The notes under the pieces: generated by a model
Told to the model about the DNA's origin: nothing
The model's database searches: none
What the model saw: the letters and a program-made list of their open reading frames with translations, nothing else
Origin: Hymenobacter rubidus
GTDB taxonomy: Bacteria; Bacteroidota; Bacteroidia; Cytophagales; Hymenobacteraceae
NCBI RefSeq assembly: GCF_016734815.1
Contig: NZ_JAERQF010000031.1
Span: forward strand, 1-64,000
Length of the DNA stretch: 64,000 bases
Direction of reading: 5' to 3'
In this document: positions 42,890 to 50,246 of the stretch, in pieces
Layout of the letters: each line of letters starts with the position of its first letter
How positions within the stretch are numbered: position 1 is the stretch's first letter
Translations under genes and position numbers: made by a program

Positions 42890-43708
42890 ATGAAATCTCC
42901 GCTGCTCCTGCTCCTCGGTTGCCTCAGTTTCTTCGGCTTCAACGCCCACGCCCAGAAGCGCAAGATGCCGCCCAAGCCCTCGGCCGATGCCGTGTACGAC
43001 TCGGTGGCCCAGCCGGCCGTGCCGCTGGGCGGCACCGAGAAGTACGCCCGCTTCCTGGCCGACCACCAGAAATACCCCGCCACGGCCATGCAGAAGGGCA
43101 TTCAGGGCACGGTGAAGGTGAGCTTTATTGTGGAAAAAACCGGCACCGTGAACGAAGTTAAAGTCCTCACGCCGCTGTCGCCGGAGCTCGATGCCGAGGC
43201 CATCCGCCTCATCAAGAGCGGCCCGAAGTGGACGCCGGCCAAGCACCTGCGCAACCAGGTGGTGCGCCAGCGCGTGGTGGTGCCCATCTCGTTTGTACTG
43301 TCGCCGGGCAGCACCGTCACCATCGGCGGCCCGGCCAAAGAACGGCCCATCACCACCTCTGCGGCTGACATTGCCGCCTCGGCTCACCCCGACCGGCCCG
43401 CCGTGGTGGCCCCCGACCGCGCCACCCAGCCCGTGGGCGGCAACGAGGCTTTTTTCGAATGGATTGAAAAAAACCAGAAGTACCCCACACTGGCCCGTCA
43501 GCGCAAGATTCAGGGTAAAGTAATGGTCGAGTTTATAGTGCAAACCGATGGCAGTCTGACCGATGCGCGTGTGATTAAACGACTCGGTTCTGGCCTCGAC
43601 GAAGAGGCCATGCGCCTGATTAAGACGGCACCGAAGTGGGAGCCGGCCATGTTTCAGGGCAAGCCAATAAAGCAAAAGATGGTGTTGCCGGTTCTATTTC
43701 AGCTGTAG
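42890..43708 (+). CDS. TonB C-terminal domain protein with two domains
   Basis: A 272-residue protein with two copies of the TonB C-terminal domain, about residues 50-145 and 180-272. Each shows YPATAMQKGIQGTVKVSFIV or YPTLARQRKIQGKVMVEFIV and a KWTPA/KWEPA motif. In place of the usual TonB N-terminal anchor and Pro-rich spanner there is a cleavable-looking signal peptide (ending AHAQ). It therefore looks fully periplasmic, unlike an energy transducer bound to ExbB/ExbD. It may act in periplasmic protein contacts. It is divergent from ridA. Confidence 0.88.
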   Translation: MKSPLLLLLGCLSFFGFNAHAQKRKMPPKPSADAVYDSVAQPAVPLGGTEKYARFLADHQKYPATAMQKGIQGTVKVSFIVEKTGTVNEVKVLTPLSPELDAEAIRLIKSGPKWTPAKHLRNQVVRQRVVVPISFVLSPGSTVTIGGPAKERPITTSAADIAASAHPDRPAVVAPDRATQPVGGNEAFFEWIEKNQKYPTLARQRKIQGKVMVEFIVQTDGSLTDARVIKRLGSGLDEEAMRLIKTAPKWEPAMFQGKPIKQKMVLPVLFQL

Positions 43709-43975
43709 AGCGGTTTGAACGTTAAACGCCCTTCCTGAGCAAGCAGGAGCCTGCTGGCGCGCAACGGCAGCGGGGGTGTTTTCGGGCGTCGAACAACGCC
43801 TCCGCGATGCCCGCTTTGCTCACGCAACCGCTTGTGCAGCACCGTCCCCATCCGTGTCGGTGGCTCGAACAGGCTCTTCTGCTACGTCGCCCTCTACTCG
43901 TAAAAAGGGCGTTTTTTGGCTACCCTTCTTCTCGCTCCACCCATGCTTTTTTCCTGCGCTTTGCCCATCCTTCCC

Positions 43976-45475
43976 ATGCCGTCCGTCGTTGTTTCGTCAG
44001 CTACCCAGCTTTGGCCCCATCAGGTGCGTTACCGCCAGGGCGCTCAAACCTTGGCGCAGGAACTGTTCGATGGGCTCGACGACGACCTGAAGCCCTACGT
44101 GCTGCTGCTGGGCCTGCCCACCGACGACACGCTGCCCGCCCGCTGCCTGGAACCGGAAGACTGCAACCTGCCCGCCGAGGCGTTTTCCGACGCCATGGCC
44201 CGGGGCCGGGTCATTCAGCACACCACCTCCTGGCCCTATCCGGAGCGCGATGATGTGACGCCCGAAACCGTGCGCCGCAAACACCAGGGCCTGGGCATCC
44301 GCGCGGCCGTGCAGGAAACCCTCGACCTGCTGGACGAGCACAGCGGGCAGTACCAGCACTTTGCCGGCTGGCCGGTTGAAATCAACGGCTACTTTGTGGT
44401 GACAGTGCTGCGCCTCCAGCGCAAGCCGCTGCGGGCTTTCCCTTCCCTGCGGCCAGCTCGCTACTACACCGATGGCAAGCCCTTGGCGCCCTCGCTGGTA
44501 CTGGCGGCCATGTATCGCTTCAGCGAAGAAGGCGTGAAGGCGCTGAGCGAGCCGGAGCCCGGCGCCAGCTTTATTGTGCGGCCCCGTGAGAGCGAGGAAC
44601 TGTTACGCTCGGCCGGCAAAACATTCCTGGATACGCCCGCCCAGGCCCTGGGCCTCGACCCCGCCACCACCAAGCTTTTTGCCACCTGCAACACCATCAG
44701 CAGCCTGCGCTACGAGGGCGCCGAAGGCGTGGGCAAGATGCTGCTGGCCCGCCGCGGCCACCCCAACGTGGAGGAAATTTTTGCCCTCACCTGCCCCACC
44801 GAGCTGACGGACTACCGCGCCGTGCGCAAGCTATTGGAGATGACCACGCCCGACGTGCACCTGCTCTCCGACGGCGAAAACGTGTACGCCCTGGGCCGCC
44901 AGGTGGGCCACTACGATGCCGTGCGCGAGGACTTGTTCGTCATCAACTTCGTGACGCACTACGCCTGGGAGCTGCAGCACGCCAGCCATGTGCTCATGCG
45001 CTCGCACTACGGCCTGCCCGGCCTGCCGCGCACGCGCCTCAGCCGCCCCGAATTCCGGCGCTCGCTCAAGCGCACGTTTGGCCTCACCGACGGCGCCAAA
45101 ATTGAGCGCCTCTGGGACGTGGTGCTCGAAGCCAGCCGCCAGAAGCACGGCACCCTGCTGGTCATCACCACCGAGGCCCTGGCCGAAGCCGACCGCCTCA
45201 AGCTGCAATGCACGCTCATCGAGCCCGTGCCACTCACGCCGCTCATCACCCGCCTCGTCACCAGCATCGACGGGGCCGTGCTGCTCGACCCCGAAGGCTA
45301 CTGCTACTCCATCGGCGTCATCCTCGACGGCCGGGCCTCGGGCCGGGGCGATGGCACCCGCGGCGCCCGCTACAACTCGGCCCTGCGCTATGTAGAAAGC
45401 TCGGCTTATCCCTGCCTGGCCGTGGTGGTGAGCGAAGACGGCATGGTGGATGTGATAACGCCGGTTCAGGAATAA
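43976..45475 (+). CDS. Diadenylate cyclase (DAC) domain protein with large N-terminal region
   Basis: A 499-residue protein. Residues about 375-495 match a DisA_N/DAC domain: HGTLLVIT, then LTPLITRLVTSIDGAVLLD with the catalytic DGA, then GDGTRGARYNSALRY in place of GTRHRAA, and CLAVVVSEDG. DAC enzymes make c-di-AMP from two ATP. The RHR motif is changed to RGAR, so the product or activity may differ. The first 370 residues are a soluble region unlike DisA or CdaA, perhaps a sensor domain of the kind described N-terminal to DAC enzymes. ATG at 43976 is chosen; upstream in-frame starts give unlikely sequence. It is tightly coupled to the next gene. Confidence 0.8.
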   Translation: MPSVVVSSATQLWPHQVRYRQGAQTLAQELFDGLDDDLKPYVLLLGLPTDDTLPARCLEPEDCNLPAEAFSDAMARGRVIQHTTSWPYPERDDVTPETVRRKHQGLGIRAAVQETLDLLDEHSGQYQHFAGWPVEINGYFVVTVLRLQRKPLRAFPSLRPARYYTDGKPLAPSLVLAAMYRFSEEGVKALSEPEPGASFIVRPRESEELLRSAGKTFLDTPAQALGLDPATTKLFATCNTISSLRYEGAEGVGKMLLARRGHPNVEEIFALTCPTELTDYRAVRKLLEMTTPDVHLLSDGENVYALGRQVGHYDAVREDLFVINFVTHYAWELQHASHVLMRSHYGLPGLPRTRLSRPEFRRSLKRTFGLTDGAKIERLWDVVLEASRQKHGTLLVITTEALAEADRLKLQCTLIEPVPLTPLITRLVTSIDGAVLLDPEGYCYSIGVILDGRASGRGDGTRGARYNSALRYVESSAYPCLAVVVSEDGMVDVITPVQE

Positions 45476-45481
45476 AGCAAT

Positions 45482-45838
45482 ATGTGCGGGGACTGTTACC
45501 ACCGCGGTTTCTTTGTTTTTCCCACTTATTGGAAGTTCGATACCTTTGCGGAGGAGCTACAGCAGAAAGTAACGTACGGTCCGTTGCAGGCGGTGGCATG
45601 CGCTGCCAACTTTCCGGACAGTATTGGCAAGCCAGAAGCTTTTTACCGATGTCCGTCGTGCCGGGAAACCTGGGCGCTTTCCAGCCCGGACAATGCATGG
45701 CGCGGCTATTTTCTACCCATGCACATGGCGAAAACATATCTTCGAGACACCCAAAGAAAAGCCTTCATTCGGGGGATTATTCGCAAAATCCTGCTGCTGG
45801 CAATTGCTGCTTACCTCTTCTGGAAATGGCTGCATTAG
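45482..45838 (+). CDS. Small membrane-anchored CxxC protein
   Basis: A 118-residue protein with two CxxC pairs (CGDC at residues 2-5 and CPSC near 57-60), a likely zinc-binding site, and a C-terminal transmembrane helix (about 98-115, ILLLAIAAYLFWKW). It starts 6 bp after the stop of the DAC-domain gene, so the two are almost certainly co-transcribed and probably translationally coupled. I do not recognise the family. It could tether the DAC protein to the membrane or act as its effector; this is inference. Confidence 0.7.
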   Translation: MCGDCYHRGFFVFPTYWKFDTFAEELQQKVTYGPLQAVACAANFPDSIGKPEAFYRCPSCRETWALSSPDNAWRGYFLPMHMAKTYLRDTQRKAFIRGIIRKILLLAIAAYLFWKWLH

Positions 45839-45853
45839 CCCCGCCCTGCCGTC

Positions 45854-46351
45854 CTATTTTTTCGCCCGAAACGACCAGGTGAGGCGGAACACGGCCACTA
45901 CGTCGCCGGCTTCGTCCACGCCGGTGCTGGTGCACTCCACGGTGCGGCCTTCGCCAGTGGCTCGGCTTTCGGCTACGGCTTGGGCAATGCGCGCCCCATC
46001 GGGGCAAGTGAAGGAAATCAGGCCCACGGCTTTCTTGGTGAAGTCGCCCTGAATGCCCGTCACCAGCATCGAAACCGGGCTGCCTGCCTGCACCTGCATC
46101 ATGGCCTGAATGCCGCTGGCCAGCTCCGCCGCCATGGCCAGGCAGGCAAAATAGAGGCTACGAAACGGGTTTTGGGTGAGGTACTTGTAGCGAATGGTAA
46201 CAGTCGCAGCATCCGGCGAAAGCACCGTGAGGCGCAGGCCCGCCAGCCACGCCATGGGCAGCTTGCGCAGCATAAACAGCCGCAGCTTCAGTGGGTTGAG
46301 CACCTGGCGGCGGAAGGCGGCGGCCTGCGGAGTGTCGGCGGTGGGGGTCAT
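45854..46351 (-). CDS. DUF4442 hotdog-fold protein
   Basis: A 165-residue protein resembling DUF4442, a group of thioesterase-like hotdog proteins: RLTVLSPDAATVTIRYKYLT, NPFRSLYFACLAMAAELASG (helix after strand), and FTCPDGARIAQAVAESRATG. Members may act on acyl-CoA or acyl-ACP, but the catalytic residue is not identified. It is the last gene of a run on the minus strand, 27 bp after the PPC-domain gene, and convergent with the CxxC protein gene. Confidence 0.75.
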   Translation of the reverse strand: MTPTADTPQAAAFRRQVLNPLKLRLFMLRKLPMAWLAGLRLTVLSPDAATVTIRYKYLTQNPFRSLYFACLAMAAELASGIQAMMQVQAGSPVSMLVTGIQGDFTKKAVGLISFTCPDGARIAQAVAESRATGEGRTVECTSTGVDEAGDVVAVFRLTWSFRAKK

Positions 46352-46378
46352 ATTATGCTGCTAGGATTACGCTTATGG

Positions 46379-46903
46379 TCACGGTTTAGTCGGCTTGGGC
46401 GCGGCCGGATGTACGACCAACTCTTTGTAGCCAAAAGTGGCATCGGTTTCGCGCCGAAACTCCAGCTGCGACAATTCGCCCAGTACAATTTCAGCCGTGG
46501 TATACACCCGGCAGCCGTCCAGCAAATGCCCGCCGATGGTGCGCCCCGTGCTGTCCGACACCGCCAGGTGCAGGTGCGAGCCGTTGGTGGAAAGCGTGCC
46601 GACCAGCGACACGATTTCAAAATGGCCCCGGTACACCGTGGGGCCTTCCTGGTTGGCCAGCCGCAGCGTGGCCACCGTCAGGCTGCCCACGCAGGTCAGC
46701 ATCGTGCCCGCCACAATATGGTTGGCCTGCACAAAAGCCGTGAGCTGCTGGCGCAAATCATCGCCGGGCTTCAGGCGCAGGGCGTAGGTTTTAAGCGCGG
46801 AGGACTGGGCAATGGGCACGGCGGCGGGCGAAATAGGTGTTGGCCGCTGGGCCAGGGCCGGACCGGCTAGCAGCCCAAGCAGCGGCAAAAGCAAGCGTTT
46901 CAT
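46379..46903 (-). CDS. Exported PPC (DUF296) domain protein
   Basis: A 174-residue protein with a signal peptide (MKRLLLPLLGLLAGPALAQ) and a PPC/DUF296 domain from about 40 to 165: LRLKPGDDLRQQL, TCVGSLTVATLRLANQ, GSHLHLAVSD, and GGHLLDGCRVYTTAEIVLGEL. PPC domains form trimers and in plants accompany AT-hook motifs; bacterial stand-alone forms are usually cytoplasmic and often bind metal through such His residues. The signal peptide is unusual. It sits downstream of the sigma/anti-sigma/beta-helix genes, with its own promoter-like TACCTTCG 3 bp upstream. Confidence 0.78.
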   Translation of the reverse strand: MKRLLLPLLGLLAGPALAQRPTPISPAAVPIAQSSALKTYALRLKPGDDLRQQLTAFVQANHIVAGTMLTCVGSLTVATLRLANQEGPTVYRGHFEIVSLVGTLSTNGSHLHLAVSDSTGRTIGGHLLDGCRVYTTAEIVLGELSQLEFRRETDATFGYKELVVHPAAPKPTKP

Positions 46904-46906
46904 GGC

Positions 46907-46914
46907 CGAAGGTA
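46907..46914 (-). promoter_or_regulatory. Candidate -7 element of the PPC gene
   Basis: The minus strand reads TACCTTCG, one mismatch from TAnnTTTG, 3 bp before the ATG at 46903. Confidence 0.3.
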
Positions 46915-46938
46915 AACCACGACCGTGCTCTTGCGCCC

Positions 46939-48216
46939 CTATTTGCTGAACCGCACCGTGCCGTAGCGCACCTTGATGTTGACGTTGCCGGCCCGCCGCG
47001 CGGGCACCACGCCGCCAAATACGCCCAGCACGTCGCTGGTTTGTGGGCCGTTTTCCTGCGACAGCACCCGTACCAGGTTCTTGTCCACCAACAGCTGCCC
47101 TTGCTCGGTGCTCACATCGAAGCGGAAGCCGGGCGCATCGGCAAAGCCCAGCCGAATGGTGCTGAAGCCCCCGTCCAGATTTACCTGCCGGAAATTGGCG
47201 CCCATGTCGCGGACCACGAAGTCGGGGCAATAGCGCAGGGCCATGTCCAGGGCTTCATCGAGTTTGGCGATGGTGAAGCGCGAGTAGCCCGACGAGCCCC
47301 GCAGGTTGCGCACGGTGCCCAGGGCCACGTCGCCGTACTTGCTGTGCACGGTCAGGTCATGCACGGTACCAATGTCCACGTCGGAATAGTTGTTGCGCAA
47401 GTCCACGGTAGTGCCTTCGTCGAGGCGCAGGCGGGCGTAGCTGGCATCGATGCTGGCGCGGCCAGCGAAGGGAATATTGCAGTCGCCGTTGCCAATACGC
47501 ACCAGGTTGCGCGGGCCGTTGAGGCGGCCGGTGCGCAGGGCTCCGTACTCCACGGCCAACTCGGTGGGGCCACTCAGGTCACCGGTAATGGCTACCTCGC
47601 CGAAGCTGTTGTACACGCGCAGGGCGGTGGTGCGGGGCAGCCACACGGTGTAGTTCACCTCGTAGCGGCAGCCGCCCGCGCGCCCGCGCAGGGCCGGGCC
47701 AAATTGCGTGCTCACGGCCACACCGCCGGTTTTGCAGTCGTAGTCCAGCCACTGTACGCCCAGCGCATCCAGCACCTGCCGCACTCCGGCTTCGGTTTCG
47801 GAGCGGGCCACCAGCTCAGCCTCTACTTTGATTTCGTGCTTATTCCACGGGTTGATTTGCACCCGGCCGTAGCGCGTGTCCAACGAAAACGGCCGGCCGG
47901 CTTTGGGCACCGAATAGCTGCGGCTGATGTGGCGGCGCTGCTCTACCTGCAGGCTGGCCATGTCCGGGGTGTCGGTTTGGTCCGGCTGGGGGTTCTGCGT
48001 CTGAGTCAACGTTTGCGGCGGGTTCTGCGGCTGGGTTGGGTCGGGGCCAAACAGGGCTTCTTCGGCCCGGCGTGCCTCGGGCGACAGCACTCGCACGGCC
48101 ACTTCGGAGCCCACCACTACCCACTGGCCCGACTGAGCCACGGCCACCGGTGCCAGCAGCACGCTCATGGCGGCCAGCACGGCACGGCCCCACCGAAGTC
48201 CGTTGCGCAAACTCAT
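46939..48216 (-). CDS. Exported adhesin-like beta-helix protein
   Basis: A 425-residue protein with a signal peptide (ending PVAVAQ), a Gln/Pro/Thr-rich linker (60-90) and a repetitive beta-strand body resembling DUF4097/auto-transporter-adhesin-like proteins: LRVYNSFGEVAITG, LAVEYGALRTG, DLRNNYSDVDIG, LTVHSKYGDVALG. Such genes are often under ECF sigma control in Bacteroidetes. Its start codon overlaps the end of the anti-sigma gene (4 bp), which indicates translational coupling. Confidence 0.8.
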   Translation of the reverse strand: MSLRNGLRWGRAVLAAMSVLLAPVAVAQSGQWVVVGSEVAVRVLSPEARRAEEALFGPDPTQPQNPPQTLTQTQNPQPDQTDTPDMASLQVEQRRHISRSYSVPKAGRPFSLDTRYGRVQINPWNKHEIKVEAELVARSETEAGVRQVLDALGVQWLDYDCKTGGVAVSTQFGPALRGRAGGCRYEVNYTVWLPRTTALRVYNSFGEVAITGDLSGPTELAVEYGALRTGRLNGPRNLVRIGNGDCNIPFAGRASIDASYARLRLDEGTTVDLRNNYSDVDIGTVHDLTVHSKYGDVALGTVRNLRGSSGYSRFTIAKLDEALDMALRYCPDFVVRDMGANFRQVNLDGGFSTIRLGFADAPGFRFDVSTEQGQLLVDKNLVRVLSQENGPQTSDVLGVFGGVVPARRAGNVNIKVRYGTVRFSK

Positions 48217-48974
48217 TCGGCCTGGCGCCGGCTGTCGGCCAGCACGTAAGAGCCCGTGTTGCGGTCCGGTTCAGTGGTGGTGCCCAAGTGCAGCTGCTGG
48301 TCCAGAATGTCGAGGCGAATTTGCAGGTTGCGGTTCATGGCTGTGAGCACGGCATCGGGCTGCGGATGGTGCAGCAGCTCCTGCTTCAGCTGCCGGTAGC
48401 TAGAGTCGAGCGACACCAGTTCGCTTTGCCAGTCCGCCGTCATGCCCGCCGCACCGGGGCCGTTCAGCTGGCGCAGCTCGCTCTGGCGGCGGGCCAGTTG
48501 GTTGGTGTAGTAGGTTTCCATGCCCCGCACCGCCCGCACCAGTTGGCTGTCGGCGCCGGTGCTGCGCTCGGTGGCGGTCAGGGCCAGCGGGTTGCCGCCC
48601 TGGTACAGCGCGGCATCAGCACCAGCAGTAGCTTCTTGGCTGGGCTGCACGGTGGCAACAGTTGGTTCGGCTTCCTGTTGGTTGGCCTTCCAGGCCTCGC
48701 TGGCGCCCGCGGCAAAAACCAGCAAAGCCAGGGCGGCGGCCACACCGTAGCGCTGCAGCCAATTGGCCCGCTCCACTGCCGCTGGCTGAGCAGCTGGCAG
48801 GGAGGGCCTTTCCTCGGCCAGCCGCATGGCGGGCGTGGCCGTAGCCGTGGCCGCGGGGGCAGCCAACTGCTGCTCAAGCGCGGCCCATAGGTCGGGGCGC
48901 GGCTCGTGGGTGTCGAAATCGGCCCGGTGCCGCTCGACGAAGTTTTCCAAAGAATCAGGCTTAGTAGTATCCAT
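48213..48974 (-). CDS. Anti-sigma-like membrane protein
   Basis: A 253-residue single-pass protein. Residues 1-75 are a soluble region with helices (LENFVERHRADFDTHEPRPD), a transmembrane helix follows at about 82-100 (AAALALLVFAAGASEAW), and residues 110-253 form a periplasmic helical domain. Placement 129 bp after an ECF sigma gene, and the topology, suggest an anti-sigma factor, though no standard zinc motif is visible. It overlaps the following gene by 4 bp. Confidence 0.72.
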   Translation of the reverse strand: MDTTKPDSLENFVERHRADFDTHEPRPDLWAALEQQLAAPAATATATPAMRLAEERPSLPAAQPAAVERANWLQRYGVAAALALLVFAAGASEAWKANQQEAEPTVATVQPSQEATAGADAALYQGGNPLALTATERSTGADSQLVRAVRGMETYYTNQLARRQSELRQLNGPGAAGMTADWQSELVSLDSSYRQLKQELLHHPQPDAVLTAMNRNLQIRLDILDQQLHLGTTTEPDRNTGSYVLADSRRQAE

Positions 48975-49103
48975 GAGAGAGAAGCAGACGCACGATTCGT
49001 CCAGGTTCAGATTGGGCAGCGGGGCTATATGAAAACCGCCATCGGGCGAAAAAGGATGAAGGGTAGTGAAAACGATAAGTAATGAATGCCGGAAAAGAAT
49101 ACG

Positions 49104-49682
49104 TTAACCAAGGCCGCGCTGGGCGGCCAATTCGCGCAGCCGAACCCGCGCCCGGCTGTATTGGGATTTGGAAGTAGACTCGGAAATGCCCAGAATGCCG
49201 GCAATTTCGAGGTGGTCGTAGCCTTCCAGCAGGTACAGGCTGAGCACCACGCGGTAGCCATCGGGCAGTTCCTGAATGCAACGGCGCAGCACATCGGCCC
49301 GGTAATGGGCATCGGCTTCGTCCTCGGGCGAAAGGCTGGGGGCCTCCGCGGGCTCTTCGTGGTGCTGCTCGCCCAGCGGCACCAGCGCCAGCCGGCGCTG
49401 CCGCAGGCAATTGATGCTTTTGTTGACGACGATGCGCTTCAGCCACGCCCCAAAAGAGGAATCGCCCTTGTAGCCGCTCAACTCCCGGAAAGCACTCAGA
49501 AAAGATTCCTGGAGCACGTCCTCGGCCTCGGCATAGTCGCCGGTGATGCGCAGCGCCGCGTTGAACATAGCCTTGGAGTAGCGCCGGTAGATTTCGGCCT
49601 GGGCCTGGCGGTCGTTCAAGCGGCAGCGCTCCACCAGCGGGGCGTTGATGTCGACGTAAGCGGAGATGGAGAGGGCTTCCAT
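49104..49682 (-). CDS. ECF RNA polymerase sigma factor
   Basis: A 192-residue sigma-70 family protein with region 2 at about 25-95 (YRRYSKAMFNAALRITGDYA, EDVLQESFLSAF) and region 4 at about 125-185 (LPDGYRVVLSLYLLEGYDHL, EIAGILGISESTSKSQYSRA). Typical extracytoplasmic-function length. It is the first gene of a run with an anti-sigma-like gene, a beta-helix protein, a PPC protein and a DUF4442 protein, so this is probably an autoregulated envelope-stress operon. A promoter-like sequence lies about 95 bp upstream. Confidence 0.92.
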   Translation of the reverse strand: MEALSISAYVDINAPLVERCRLNDRQAQAEIYRRYSKAMFNAALRITGDYAEAEDVLQESFLSAFRELSGYKGDSSFGAWLKRIVVNKSINCLRQRRLALVPLGEQHHEEPAEAPSLSPEDEADAHYRADVLRRCIQELPDGYRVVLSLYLLEGYDHLEIAGILGISESTSKSQYSRARVRLRELAAQRGLG

Positions 49683-49776
49683 GTGCAGAAAAAGCGGAGT
49701 ATTAAAGAGCTTAAGCGCCGAAGAGACTACGTGGCTGCCTCAAGGGTTGCACCGGTTATGTGGCTACGCTTAGCAG

Positions 49777-49806
49777 TAAATTTAGGCGCTTCTTACCTTT
49801 TTGCAA
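49777..49806 (-). promoter_or_regulatory. Candidate promoter of the ECF sigma gene
   Basis: The minus strand reads TTG (49806-49804), 19 bp, then TAAATTTA (49784-49777), one mismatch from TAnnTTTG. The spacing is right for a Bacteroidetes housekeeping promoter, but the leader would be about 90 nt. Confidence 0.35.
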
Positions 49807-49826
49807 TCAACCCTTCTTTCCTTTCC

Positions 49827-50188
49827 ATGCTGCGTCATCTACGTCCTTTTCTGCTGCCCGCGCTACTGGCTTGTAGCAAGTCCGACTCTAATTCCATTAT
49901 TGATTTCGGTGAAGGACAAGCATCACCTACCGAAACGGTTAAAGCCTACGCCGGCCCGCAAGGCCCTGTTCCCGGACGGGGGCTCTGGTCTCAACGCCCC
50001 AAAGACCTTCCCTGGCTGCGTACACTGCCGACTATCCCAACCCATCGGCGAGCCAATCCAATTTGACTATCCCGGTACCTTCCTTGGCCCTAACGGGCTG
50101 TGCCGGCTTTGTTATGCACTATTCTGAGCCAATATTTTGGCCTACAAAGGCCACAGAGGTGTGCGCCACCAGTAAGCCAAGCGCCTAA
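49827..50188 (+). pseudogene. Probable frameshifted small lipoprotein gene
   Basis: The frame from ATG 49827 starts like a lipoprotein (MLRHLRPFLLPALLACSKSD, Cys near 16) and runs past residue 50, then reaches a stop at 50064. If one G is added at the GGGGG run at 49978-49982, the reading changes to a second open frame (STPQRPSLAAYTADYPNPSA onward) that ends with TAA at 50186, immediately before a terminator. Joined, the product would have about 120 residues with a second Cys-containing C-terminus. This fits a real gene with a one-base deletion, or a sequencing error. The alternative is a shorter intact protein of 79 residues. Confidence 0.4.
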
Positions 50189-50230
50189 AAAGGAAAGCCC
50201 CGCCAACGTATGGGTAGGGCTTTCCTTTTT
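50187..50230. terminator. Bidirectional intrinsic terminator
   Basis: Perfect 14-bp stem AAAAAGGAAAGCCC / GGGCTTTCCTTTTT with a 16-base loop, between the lipoprotein frame and the minus-strand aldehyde dehydrogenase. Confidence 0.88.
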
Positions 50231-50246
50231 TATCTGAATCCAAGGA

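Noticed and set aside
43776-44253. Open frames upstream of and overlapping the DAC-domain gene start
   Set aside because: Ser/Pro/Arg-rich frames without motif; the DAC frame is supported by domain matches.
45208-45882. 224-residue frame over the end of the DAC gene and the CxxC gene
   Set aside because: Arg/His/Ala-rich shadow of two genes in another frame.
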